From Prolixibacteraceae bacterium (GTDB taxonomy: Bacteria > Bacteroidota > Bacteroidia > Bacteroidales > Prolixibacteraceae), in NCBI GenBank assembly GCA_019459525.1, contig JAIBEY010000054.1, positions 1 to 64,000 on the forward strand: a stretch of 64,000 nucleotides of DNA, written 5' to 3'. Of this stretch, positions 9,402 through 17,496 are shown piece by piece. The notes beneath the pieces were generated by a model. The model was not told the DNA's origin and did no database searches. It saw nothing but the letters and a program-made list of their open reading frames with translations. How positions within the stretch are numbered: position 1 is the stretch's first letter; each line of letters opens with the position of its first letter. The position numbers and the translations under genes are program-made.

Positions 9402-9923
9402 TTACAACGATACAATGCTGGCAATGTGGATTCCCCTGAAACAATCGTCCATACAATTGTTTTCCACATAACCACACGAAGAAATTAAACCATTGTTCAG
9501 GGTTTCAAAATATGTTTTTGCATTTTCTCTTTTGGTCAGCCATTCGCTTCTGGCTTTATCATAAATCTGATCCAGGGTTAACGCATCGGCGGCGTAATGT
9601 TCATGCGAGTTTATAGAGTTCTCATCTTCAGCCCATTCCATATCCTCCTGAACGATACTGCCGAGCCCGTTTGTTGAAGTAAATTTAAACGAACGTTGGG
9701 TTACTTTTCCATTGGCCACCGTAATGGTTGTTTGCCATGCGGGGCCACTCCACGAAGACCCGGCCACCGTATAACTGTACGTATTTCCAGAGGTTTCCTT
9801 AAACGTCAGCCATTTGTTATAACTTTTCTCAAAGTCGCTCTCATAATTGATATCGCTTTTTTCGCACGAAGAGAACAGAAATCCGGTAAATAGAATGGTA
9901 AAACAGAAAATAAAGTTCTTCAT
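9402..9923 (-). CDS. Small lipoprotein of unknown function (DUF6174-like)
   Basis: This 173-residue protein has a lipoprotein signal peptide with an SSC lipobox (Cys20) and a compact domain. The patterns YNKWLTFKE, YSYTVAGSSW, ITVANGKV and TLDQIYDKA recall the DUF6174 type of small secreted Bacteroidota proteins, although this is only a resemblance. Three further cysteines lie near the end (SSCGYVENNCMDDCFRG) and could form disulfides outside the cytoplasm. It stands alone between the barrel gene (255 bases away) and the sigma-linked barrel protein. Confidence 0.65.
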   Translation of the reverse strand: MKNFIFCFTILFTGFLFSSCEKSDINYESDFEKSYNKWLTFKETSGNTYSYTVAGSSWSGPAWQTTITVANGKVTQRSFKFTSTNGLGSIVQEDMEWAEDENSINSHEHYAADALTLDQIYDKARSEWLTKRENAKTYFETLNNGLISSCGYVENNCMDDCFRGIHIASIVSL

Positions 9924-10001
9924 TATTTCAATCGTTTATTTAAAAAAGCGTACATCCATTTTGATCCGGTATTACCCGTATGAAAACGCTACAACTTCAG
10001 T

Positions 10002-11414
10002 TTAAAACTCGTAGCTTAAACCGGTAAAAACACCAACCGTATAGGGTTTGTAAGAAACAGCAGAATTTCCGTTTAATGAATTCAGGTAATATTTAACGCG
10101 TGGTTCCACATTCAGATAAAGACGTTTCGAGAGCCCGTACTTCAGTCCAATGCCCAGGGTTCCGCTGTAATTCATAGTCTCCATATCTTGTGTGCTGCCC
10201 ACAAGGCTTTTACCGGTATTGCTTTCCATGAAGGTTTGGTTTCCCACCAGTACATTCGAGCTGAAACCGCCCATCATTTCCACATCAAATTTCGAATCAA
10301 TAAGCGTATAGCGCACATACAACGGAATTTCAATGTATTCAAAATTCTGAATAAACCGGGCATCAGATACAACCACGGCTGACGATGTCATCGTTTTGTC
10401 TTCAAGATTGGTTCCCAACACAATTCCGTCAGGAACACTGCTAAACTCAATCACTCCGGCGGTACTGTTGATTGCCATTTTACTGGTCCAGGCATCAATA
10501 TTTACATTGGTATTAAAATACTCTTTGCCATGGTCGGACCCGGAAACAGGTGCATTTGCAACGTTCTGGTTTGAATTTGATGTATTCCCGGATGATTGCC
10601 CCATGCCGGAATAATATACCCCACTTTGCAAACTCCAGCGTTTCCCTTTTTTGTATTCTACTGATATTCCGCCACCCAAATCGACCGGATTCGACGAAGC
10701 ATTGAGCATATTGCTGGCATACGCTTTTGTATGACTACTTCTGGACACATTGTATGCCGGAGAAACCTGCGCCCCAACCAACCATCGGCTTTTCTTCGCT
10801 GTTTCGTTCTGAGCCAGCATCAATTGCTGATTTTGCTCCATAATCTGCTGGTCGATCGATTTTACTGTAGATTCAGCTGCAATCGGGTCATATTTGCGCA
10901 CCTGAAGTGAATTCCCTGATTCCGTATCGGATGTCAATAACCTGAAAAGTCCCTTCAGAGGCTGGAGGAGTGTTGATTCTTCATTGGCGGCAACCAAAGT
11001 GGGTTCATTGTGCTTCACAATCTTTCCAGCCAACGAAATAGAAGTTTTCTCTCCCATTTTTTCTGATTCGGCTACAACTGCCAATGAAAGCTCTTCTGAG
11101 CCCAATTCCTTTGCTGACTCATTCTGCTCTGCCACAATCTTAGTTTCCGCAGCAGGCTCCTGAACGATTGGCTGGTTGGCCACCAGCGGTTGGTTCAGCG
11201 TTTTTCCGTCGTTGACATTCAATTGCCATCCGGCAACAAATGCCAGAAGTAAAGCTGCGGCAACGCCTGCCATACGCCAAAATACTATTTTTCGTTTCCG
11301 ATGCTCACCGGCCACACCGTTAAGCACATGATCCAGAATATAAGCAGGCGGTTCCTGCTCGTAATTCAAGAGCTTGCTGCGAAATAACTCGTCTAAATTC
11401 TTATCTTTCTTCAT
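10002..11414 (-). CDS. Membrane-anchored outer-membrane beta-barrel protein, partner of ECF sigma
   Basis: This 470-residue protein combines three parts. Residues 1-45 are a charged cytoplasmic segment (DELFRSKLLNYEQEPPAYIL). Residues about 46-66 form one transmembrane helix (MAGVAAALLLAFVAGW). Residues about 67-205 are an acidic, low-complexity linker. From about residue 210 the sequence becomes beta-strand-rich (WLVGAQVSPAYNVS, GGGISVEYKKGKRWSLQSGVYYSG) and ends in GLSYEF, a typical barrel terminus of the PorT/outer-membrane-barrel group. Its start overlaps the end of the sigma gene by 4 bases, implying translational coupling. By position and topology it may act as an anti-sigma-like regulator, but it has no FecR domain, so that role is inference. 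Confidence 0.75.
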   Translation of the reverse strand: MKKDKNLDELFRSKLLNYEQEPPAYILDHVLNGVAGEHRKRKIVFWRMAGVAAALLLAFVAGWQLNVNDGKTLNQPLVANQPIVQEPAAETKIVAEQNESAKELGSEELSLAVVAESEKMGEKTSISLAGKIVKHNEPTLVAANEESTLLQPLKGLFRLLTSDTESGNSLQVRKYDPIAAESTVKSIDQQIMEQNQQLMLAQNETAKKSRWLVGAQVSPAYNVSRSSHTKAYASNMLNASSNPVDLGGGISVEYKKGKRWSLQSGVYYSGMGQSSGNTSNSNQNVANAPVSGSDHGKEYFNTNVNIDAWTSKMAINSTAGVIEFSSVPDGIVLGTNLEDKTMTSSAVVVSDARFIQNFEYIEIPLYVRYTLIDSKFDVEMMGGFSSNVLVGNQTFMESNTGKSLVGSTQDMETMNYSGTLGIGLKYGLSKRLYLNVEPRVKYYLNSLNGNSAVSYKPYTVGVFTGLSYEF

Positions 11415-11980
11415 GCCGTGTAATTGTTATGGGCATTCAACTCTTCTCCAAAATTCTCCTGCACTTTTTTTTTCAATATGTCTCTGGCCCTGGCCAGATT
11501 CGATTTAGATGTTCCCTGCGTAATCGACATTTCCTCTGCAATTTCCTGATGCGACATACCCTCAATCACATACAAGTTAAAAACCAGTCGGTAACGGGGA
11601 GGTAATTGTTGTATCAGTTTCATCAAATCATCGGCTGCAATTTTAGCGATCACATCATCCGAATAATTAACCGAATCGTAAATCGCCACATCTTCAACCG
11701 GATAAAGCAAATGTTGCTTCCTGATCTTTTCCAGCGATACATTAATCATGATCCGCCGTATCCATCCTTCAAGCGAACCGTCGTGCCTGAAATTTTTCAG
11801 GTTGGTAAATACTTTAATAAAACCATCCTGCAAATTATCCTCAGCTTCGGTGGCATCTTTGGCATAACGCAGGCATACCCCGAACATTTTCGGTGCAAAC
11901 TGCTGATAAAGCATTGACTGAGCTTTTCGGCTCCCGGCAATACAATCGGATATGATTGGTTTAAAATCTTCCAAGTGCAC
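11411..11980 (-). CDS. RNA polymerase ECF sigma factor
   Basis: A sigma-70 region 2 (LYQQFAPKMFGVCLRYAKDA, EAEDNLQDGFIKVF) and a region 4 with helix-turn-helix (LPPRYRLVFNLYVIEGMSHQ followed by EIAEEMSITQGTSKSNLARA) identify an extracytoplasmic-function sigma factor. The open frame extends to a TTG at 12013, but a minus-strand -7 box TAATTTTG lies at 12008-12001, so transcription probably starts near 11994. I therefore place the start at the GTG at 11980 (190 residues), with TTG 11974 as an alternative. It is followed by the trans-envelope barrel protein with a 4-base overlap. Confidence 0.85.
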   Translation of the reverse strand: MHLEDFKPIISDCIAGSRKAQSMLYQQFAPKMFGVCLRYAKDATEAEDNLQDGFIKVFTNLKNFRHDGSLEGWIRRIMINVSLEKIRKQHLLYPVEDVAIYDSVNYSDDVIAKIAADDLMKLIQQLPPRYRLVFNLYVIEGMSHQEIAEEMSITQGTSKSNLARARDILKKKVQENFGEELNAHNNYTA

Positions 11981-12000
11981 ACTAAATTTTTCTGACAACC

Positions 12001-12008
12001 CAAAATTA
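12001..12008 (-). promoter_or_regulatory. -7 box before ECF sigma gene
   Basis: The minus strand reads TAATTTTG here, matching TAnnTTTG. No -33 element is obvious at the usual distance. Its position inside the longest possible sigma reading frame argues for the shorter start. Confidence 0.35.
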
Positions 12009-12234
12009 CTCAATTAATTGTACTTTGGGTGACTATCATCCACGGTCAGTATTCATTCAATCTTTCCTGAAATCAGGATACAATTTCAACAAAGATGATG
12101 ATGGGCTGTATTTAGTTGCGTCAAACTATTTTTTTTGTTGGTTAATTTGTTTTTCATCTTCGGTTTTCGATTTCTGAAATGCAACGCAACCAAAGTTGTC
12201 ATCAATCCGTCTTAATTCCATAACACACCAAACT

Positions 12235-13455
12235 ATGAAACGATATTTTTCAATTTTAGCGCTGGTAATGCTGAGTATAGCCTGTACCAACGACACAGAA
12301 AACCCACCGGTAACCCTTATTACACCTTCCGAAAAATCGGCTAAAATTATTGCCGCCGACAACCAGTTCGGGTTCGAACTTTTCAAGAAAGTCAACGCTT
12401 CGCTTGATGAACCCAAGAATACGATGATTTCGCCAATGAGCGTTTCGCTGGCTCTGGCGATGGTATATAACGGCTCCGATGGAAATACCAAAAAGCAAAT
12501 AGAAGAGATGTTGCATAAATCAAATCTGACGACAGAAGATATCAACCAGAGTTACAAAGATTTGGTAGCCGCCCTTTCGAGCCACGACCCGAAGGTGGAA
12601 CTTTCGATTTCGAATGCCATTTTTTACCGAAACACCTTTCCTGTAAAAGATGCGTTCAAAACAACCAATGAAATTTATTACGATGCCCAGGTTTCAGGGC
12701 TCGATTTTTCGAAAACAAACGAAACCCTGAATACGGTAAACGGATGGGTAAATACCAACACCAAAGGAAAAATTGATAAAATTATAGAGCAAGTCAGCAG
12801 CGACGATATCATGTACCTGCTGAATGCCATTTATTTTAACGGCGAATGGAAATACCGGTTCGATGCGAAAGCAACCACCGACAGGCCATTCACTAAAGAA
12901 GATAAAACTACAGTGCAGGTACCTACAATGACGATTGAGAAACCGTTCAATTTTTACAGTCATCAAAGCTTCCAATTGCTCGAGATGCCCTATGGAAGCG
13001 GAAAATATTCGATGCTCATTTTTTTGCCCGAAACAGGAAAAACAACCGACGACGTAATTTCGCTGATGAACGCAGAAAATGTGAACGACTGGATTTCGAA
13101 ATTAACCGAACAGAAAAAAGAAGTATTTCTCCCCAAATTCGAATTTAAATTTGACGACAGCTTGGTTGATGAACTGAAAGCTTTAGGCATGACTGATGCG
13201 TTTAGCAATGCTAATTTAAGCGGTATAGCTGATGCCGCAAACCTGGTAATTTCAGAAGTTATGCACAAATCGTACATCAAGGTTGACGAGCGAGGAACGG
13301 AGGCTGCTGCGGTTACCGGCATTACTGTCGAATTAACTTCGGTTGGACCCGACAATTCTTTCAGGGTCGATCATCCGTTTGTATTTGCCATTCGTGAAAA
13401 AGACACCAAAGCTATCCTGTTTATCGGCAAGGTGCTGAATCCGATGCAGAATTAA
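12235..13455 (+). CDS. Serpin family protease inhibitor, lipoprotein
   Basis: Serpins inhibit serine or cysteine proteases by a suicide-substrate conformational change. The ATG at 12235 gives a lipoprotein signal peptide (LSIAC lipobox), so the inhibitor is probably anchored to the envelope. The serpin core spans residues about 40-406: FKKVNASLDEPKNTMISPMS near the start, NAIYFNGEWKYRF in the middle, and HPFVFAIREKDTKAILFIGK at the end. The reactive-centre hinge is intact and inhibitory in type (ERGTEAAAVTGITV: small residues at P12-P9, Thr at P8 and P14). Counting from the hinge, P1-P1' falls at about Thr-Ser in VELTSVG; the loop is about two residues longer than in alpha-1-antitrypsin, so this is approximate. 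A small lipoprotein gene follows closely. Confidence 0.93.
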   Translation: MKRYFSILALVMLSIACTNDTENPPVTLITPSEKSAKIIAADNQFGFELFKKVNASLDEPKNTMISPMSVSLALAMVYNGSDGNTKKQIEEMLHKSNLTTEDINQSYKDLVAALSSHDPKVELSISNAIFYRNTFPVKDAFKTTNEIYYDAQVSGLDFSKTNETLNTVNGWVNTNTKGKIDKIIEQVSSDDIMYLLNAIYFNGEWKYRFDAKATTDRPFTKEDKTTVQVPTMTIEKPFNFYSHQSFQLLEMPYGSGKYSMLIFLPETGKTTDDVISLMNAENVNDWISKLTEQKKEVFLPKFEFKFDDSLVDELKALGMTDAFSNANLSGIADAANLVISEVMHKSYIKVDERGTEAAAVTGITVELTSVGPDNSFRVDHPFVFAIREKDTKAILFIGKVLNPMQN

Positions 13456-13480
13456 GTCTAAATTGAAGGACCAATTGCAA

Positions 13481-13951
13481 ATGAAACCACTTATGAAAAC
13501 GATATCTGCTGCATTTTTTCTATGCACATTTTTCTTTCTGTGCGCCTGTACCGATCAGGAAGAAATAAAATTGGCCAATTCATCAGCCAAATATGTCGAA
13601 TTGAATTATTCGAACTATAACAGTCTGAAAACGGATCCGATAACTGTTATTAGCGCTAAAGTGGATGGCGATTACCTGGTTTTGACCCTTCAATATGGCG
13701 GCGGATGCGAAGAGCATCAGGTTGACCTGGCGTTGATTCAACCGGAATGCGGAACTCCCCCACTTCCACCTCCAACCTTCGAAATCAGGCACAATGCCAA
13801 CGATGATAGGTGTAAAGCCCTGATCACGAAAGAATACAGCTTCAACATTTCAGGAATCAGGGAAGAAGGTAAACACCAGATCAATTTCACTATTTCTGCA
13901 AAAAACACTTCCGGAACATGGGAAAGTACCCAATATACCTATAAGTATTAG
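13481..13951 (+). CDS. Small lipoprotein of unknown function next to serpin
   Basis: The frame opens at a TTG at 13463, but the ATG at 13481 (preceded by GAAGGA about 10 bases upstream) or the ATG at 13493 gives a proper lipoprotein signal peptide with a CAC lipobox. The mature part of about 135 residues carries a GGGCEEHQVDLALIQPECG segment with two cysteines, a proline stretch (PPLPPPTF) and a further cysteine (DDRCKAL). I do not recognise a family. It begins 25 bases after the serpin stop and is probably cotranscribed with it, so it may share its envelope-protection role. Confidence 0.65.
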   Translation: MKPLMKTISAAFFLCTFFFLCACTDQEEIKLANSSAKYVELNYSNYNSLKTDPITVISAKVDGDYLVLTLQYGGGCEEHQVDLALIQPECGTPPLPPPTFEIRHNANDDRCKALITKEYSFNISGIREEGKHQINFTISAKNTSGTWESTQYTYKY

Positions 13952-14149
13952 CAACAGCTCTCCACTTCCGTTGCCAGAAGTAAACCCATCGTTTACTGAC
14001 TGATTTTTACGCCAGCCGCAAACGCAAAAATATTTCGCTTCGGCTGTAATTCTGATCATTTGACAGCTACCAATTTGTTTGTATTATGACAAGCCACCCT
14101 GTTGTAAATCTTGTCTTTAAAGTTTTTAGTACAAACAAATAACAAACGT

Positions 14150-16960
14150 ATGATCAAAATCAGATTAATCCTGATCATTGCATTGATGCAGTTATCCGGA
14201 ATGGTTATTAGTCAAAATGTTTTCAACCAGCCTGTTCCGGTTGATCCGGCCGCAAGAGTGGGTAAACTGGCGAACGGATTAACCTACTACATCCGTCATA
14301 ACGAAGAGCCCAAAGAGCGGGCGAGTTTCTACATCATTCAGAATGTGGGGGCTTTGCTCGAAAACGACGACCAGAATGGCTTAGCCCACTTTCTGGAGCA
14401 TATGGCTTTTAACGGAACCAAACATTTTCCCGGGAAAGGAATTATCAACACACTCGAAAAACATGGTGTGGCTTTTGGTCGCAACATTAACGCGTACACC
14501 AGTTTTGGCGAAACGGTTTATAATCTGAGTGATATTCCGGTTAAACACGAAGGACTGGTTGACACCTGTTTGCTGGTTTTAAACGATTGGGCCGATTTTC
14601 TTTTGCTCACCGAAGAGGAAATTGATGCTGAACGTGGTGTTATCAGCGAAGAATGGCGCACACGCCGCACGGCTGGGTTCCGAATGCAACGGCAGTTTTT
14701 GCCTGTATTGCTGAATGGCTCTAAATACATGAACCGTGATGTGATTGGCGATCTGGATGTGATCAAAAATTTTAAATACGAAACGCTCCGCAATTTTTAC
14801 CACGACTGGTATCGTACCGATCTACAAGCTATTGCCATCGTTGGAGATATTGACGTAGATGCTGTTGAGCAAAAAGTTAAGGAATTATTCTCGAAAATTG
14901 AAGCCGTTAAAGATGGCCCAAAACGTGAATTTTACGAAGTTCCGGAGCATAAAGAACCACTCTACGTGCTGGCAACCGACAAGGAAGCCGACAGTTATTC
15001 GGTATCGCTGTATATCAAGCATAAAGCGCCTGCCGCTTCTGAAAAGACATTGGGTTATCTGCGCGAACAAACCATCCAGTCGCTCTTCGGAATGATGACC
15101 CGCGACCGGATCACCGAGTTGCTCCAAAAAGGAGTTCCTCCCTTTGTAAACGGAAGCATCAACTATTCCGGACTTATTGATGGTTATGAAATGTTGTCGG
15201 TTTCAACCACGGCAAAACCCGATCAGGACGATCTGGCCTTTAAATCCATTTACACCGAGGCTCAACGCATTTACAAACATGGCTTTACTTCCGGAGAACT
15301 CGATCGTGCAAAAACCAACCTGCTTACCTCGTACGAAAGCCGCTACAAACAGCGCGACAAGATTAATAACGACCAGTTTGCCATGGATTTTAAGGGTCAT
15401 TATATTGAAGGCGAACCTTTAACCTCTATCGATTTTGACTGGGATTTTGTGCAGAAAGTTTTACCAACTATTTCAGTTGAAGAAGTTTCGGCCCGTGCAA
15501 AAAAATGGATGACACCGGAAAACCGGGTAATCGTGGTAATGGGTCCCGAAAAACCAGAAGCCAAACACCTCTCGAAAGAACAGGCGCTCGCTATCATTTC
15601 TGAAACCGAAAACAGCCAGATTGAACCTTATGCCGACGAGGTCGTATCAACCAACCTGATCAGCAAAGAACTGAAAGGCTCAAAAGTAAAAAGCACCAAA
15701 AAACTTCCTGAATTTAATGCGGTAGAATGGACTTTAGGTAACGAAACCAAAGTCGTTTTCCGAAATGCCGACTATGAAAAAGACCAGGTTTCGCTTATTG
15801 CAATGAGTAATGGCGGAAGCTCGAAAATAAACAACGATCAGGTAGCCTCGGCCATGATGCTCAACCAATTCATCGGCTCGTTTGGCGTAGGCGATTACGA
15901 TGCCACTGCCCTGAAAAAGGCGCTGACCGGCAAAAAAGTAAGCATGGCGGTTGGCTTGTCTGACCTGAATGAAACGTTCAACGGAACAGCTACCCCGAAA
16001 GATTTCGAAACCATGATGCAGTTGCTGTACCTGCAATTCGAAAATCCGCGGTTCGATAAGGAAGCCTACGAAGCGCTGCTTGGACGATACAAAGCATTTA
16101 TTGCCAACATGGCCAATAACCCGCAAAAGATCATCAGCGATTCGCTGCAACTCATTCTGACCAACAAACATCCGCGTACCAAACTGATGACTCCCGAACT
16201 ATTCAACGAAATATCGATGGAACAAATGGAAGCCATCTACAAAGACCGTTTTGTTGATGCCGGTGACTTTACCTATCTTATCGTGGGTAATATCGACGAA
16301 GCTACCGCCAAAACAATGGCCGAAAAATACATTGGCTCGTTAACCAATTTACCGCGCAAGGAAAACTGGACCGATCGTAAAGTTGAAGGACCAAAAGGAA
16401 AAACCGTTCGCGAAATTGAGATTCCGCTAGAAGTTAAAAAAGCTACAGTGTCGGTTAATTTCAACGCCAAAATGGAATACTCGCCTGAACAAAACGTATT
16501 GCTGAGCGTGCTGCGCGACATCCTGAATTTACGCTACATCGAAGAAATTCGCGAGAAAGAAGGCGGAACTTATGGCGTAAGGGTTTCAACAAGTTCAGCG
16601 AAATTTCCAAAAGCGGAACAAAGCCTAAGCCTGATGTTTGATACCGACCCGGAAAAAGCACAGCACTTAAAATCGATTATTTACCGCGAAATTGATAAAA
16701 TTGCAGCCAACGGACCAACTGCCGAAGATTTGGATAAAGCGGTAAAAAACCTACAAAAGAACCGTGAGCAGTCCAAACTCCACAACAGTTACTGGCTTCA
16801 AGCTTTGACAGGCTTCTATACTTATAATATCAATATAGCCGCTCCTGAAAATTATGAAACCATTCTGGAGAAGATGACCATTCCTCAGGTACAAAAGTTT
16901 GTACAATCGTTTACATCCAAAGCTGATGTGGTTGATATTATTTTCAAACCAAAACCATAG
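14150..16960 (+). CDS. M16 family zinc metallopeptidase (pitrilysin-type, two-domain)
   Basis: This is a 936-residue secreted insulinase-like peptidase. I chose the ATG at 14150 because it yields a signal peptide (MIKIRLILIIALMQLSGMVI). The zinc-binding inverted motif HxxEH is at residues 80-84 (HFLEHMAFNGT), with the downstream acidic ligand region TEEEIDAERGVISEEWR. The C-terminal half (from about residue 500) repeats the M16 fold without the catalytic motif, including the RxxxY-like EEIREKEGGTYGVRVS segment. The length matches the PqqL-like class of full-length M16B enzymes. It should act in the periplasm on peptides. It is monocistronic, with a terminator right after. Confidence 0.92.
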   Translation: MIKIRLILIIALMQLSGMVISQNVFNQPVPVDPAARVGKLANGLTYYIRHNEEPKERASFYIIQNVGALLENDDQNGLAHFLEHMAFNGTKHFPGKGIINTLEKHGVAFGRNINAYTSFGETVYNLSDIPVKHEGLVDTCLLVLNDWADFLLLTEEEIDAERGVISEEWRTRRTAGFRMQRQFLPVLLNGSKYMNRDVIGDLDVIKNFKYETLRNFYHDWYRTDLQAIAIVGDIDVDAVEQKVKELFSKIEAVKDGPKREFYEVPEHKEPLYVLATDKEADSYSVSLYIKHKAPAASEKTLGYLREQTIQSLFGMMTRDRITELLQKGVPPFVNGSINYSGLIDGYEMLSVSTTAKPDQDDLAFKSIYTEAQRIYKHGFTSGELDRAKTNLLTSYESRYKQRDKINNDQFAMDFKGHYIEGEPLTSIDFDWDFVQKVLPTISVEEVSARAKKWMTPENRVIVVMGPEKPEAKHLSKEQALAIISETENSQIEPYADEVVSTNLISKELKGSKVKSTKKLPEFNAVEWTLGNETKVVFRNADYEKDQVSLIAMSNGGSSKINNDQVASAMMLNQFIGSFGVGDYDATALKKALTGKKVSMAVGLSDLNETFNGTATPKDFETMMQLLYLQFENPRFDKEAYEALLGRYKAFIANMANNPQKIISDSLQLILTNKHPRTKLMTPELFNEISMEQMEAIYKDRFVDAGDFTYLIVGNIDEATAKTMAEKYIGSLTNLPRKENWTDRKVEGPKGKTVREIEIPLEVKKATVSVNFNAKMEYSPEQNVLLSVLRDILNLRYIEEIREKEGGTYGVRVSTSSAKFPKAEQSLSLMFDTDPEKAQHLKSIIYREIDKIAANGPTAEDLDKAVKNLQKNREQSKLHNSYWLQALTGFYTYNINIAAPENYETILEKMTIPQVQKFVQSFTSKADVVDIIFKPKP

Positions 16961-16988
16961 CAGGATATTCACAACAATTAAAGCCAAG

Positions 16989-17028
16989 AAGCCCTTTCAT
17001 CACAAACGATGAAGGGGCTTATTTTTAT
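16989..17028 (+). terminator. Intrinsic terminator after M16 peptidase gene
   Basis: AAGCCCTTTCATC (16989-17001) pairs with GATGAAGGGGCTT (17008-17020) through 13 positions with one T-G pair, a six-base loop and a following ATTTTTAT. It ends the M16 transcript, 28 bases past the stop codon. Confidence 0.85.
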
Positions 17029-17154
17029 ATCCTGTATCATTAAACATCCAAGCAACAAACAGCGACCGATGCCAGCATTTTGGCTACTGAAGAACAAAAA
17101 AAAGAGTGCCTCCGCAATGGAAACACTCTTAAAATATGGATAGAAAAATACGTT

Positions 17155-17481
17155 CTATTTTACAGGTTCAATTTCGATCATCACATAACCTTTCGGTATT
17201 TTCTGACCTTTTTCAACATTAATCTTTACGATTTTGCCTTTGAAAGGCATCTGCACATCATTGTACATTTTCATCGCTTCCAAAACAATAATGCTTGCAC
17301 CACTTTTCAATACTTGTCCTTCTTTGACCAATACATCGATGATCGTTCCCGGAATGTATGATTTGATCAGATTAAAATTGGGCTCTTCCCAAACTTTCCG
17401 GTTCAGGTACTTTTTGTTATACGTGGTTTCGTATTTTGCACTGTGTACAATAATGTACTGCTTATTTTCCTGGTCTGCCAT
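17155..17481 (-). CDS. Biotin carboxyl carrier protein of acyl-CoA carboxylase
   Basis: The 108-residue protein is a biotinyl domain: residues 40-106 carry the beta-barrel with the biotinylation site VLEAMKM, where Lys71 is the expected attachment point, followed by the conserved FKGKIVKINVEKGQKI. It shuttles CO2 between a biotin carboxylase and a carboxyltransferase. The carboxyltransferase gene lies 15 bases upstream in the same operon. The first 35 residues are a short non-biotinyl extension. Confidence 0.9.
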   Translation of the reverse strand: MADQENKQYIIVHSAKYETTYNKKYLNRKVWEEPNFNLIKSYIPGTIIDVLVKEGQVLKSGASIIVLEAMKMYNDVQMPFKGKIVKINVEKGQKIPKGYVMIEIEPVK

Positions 17482-17496
17482 AATCCTATCGTTTGG

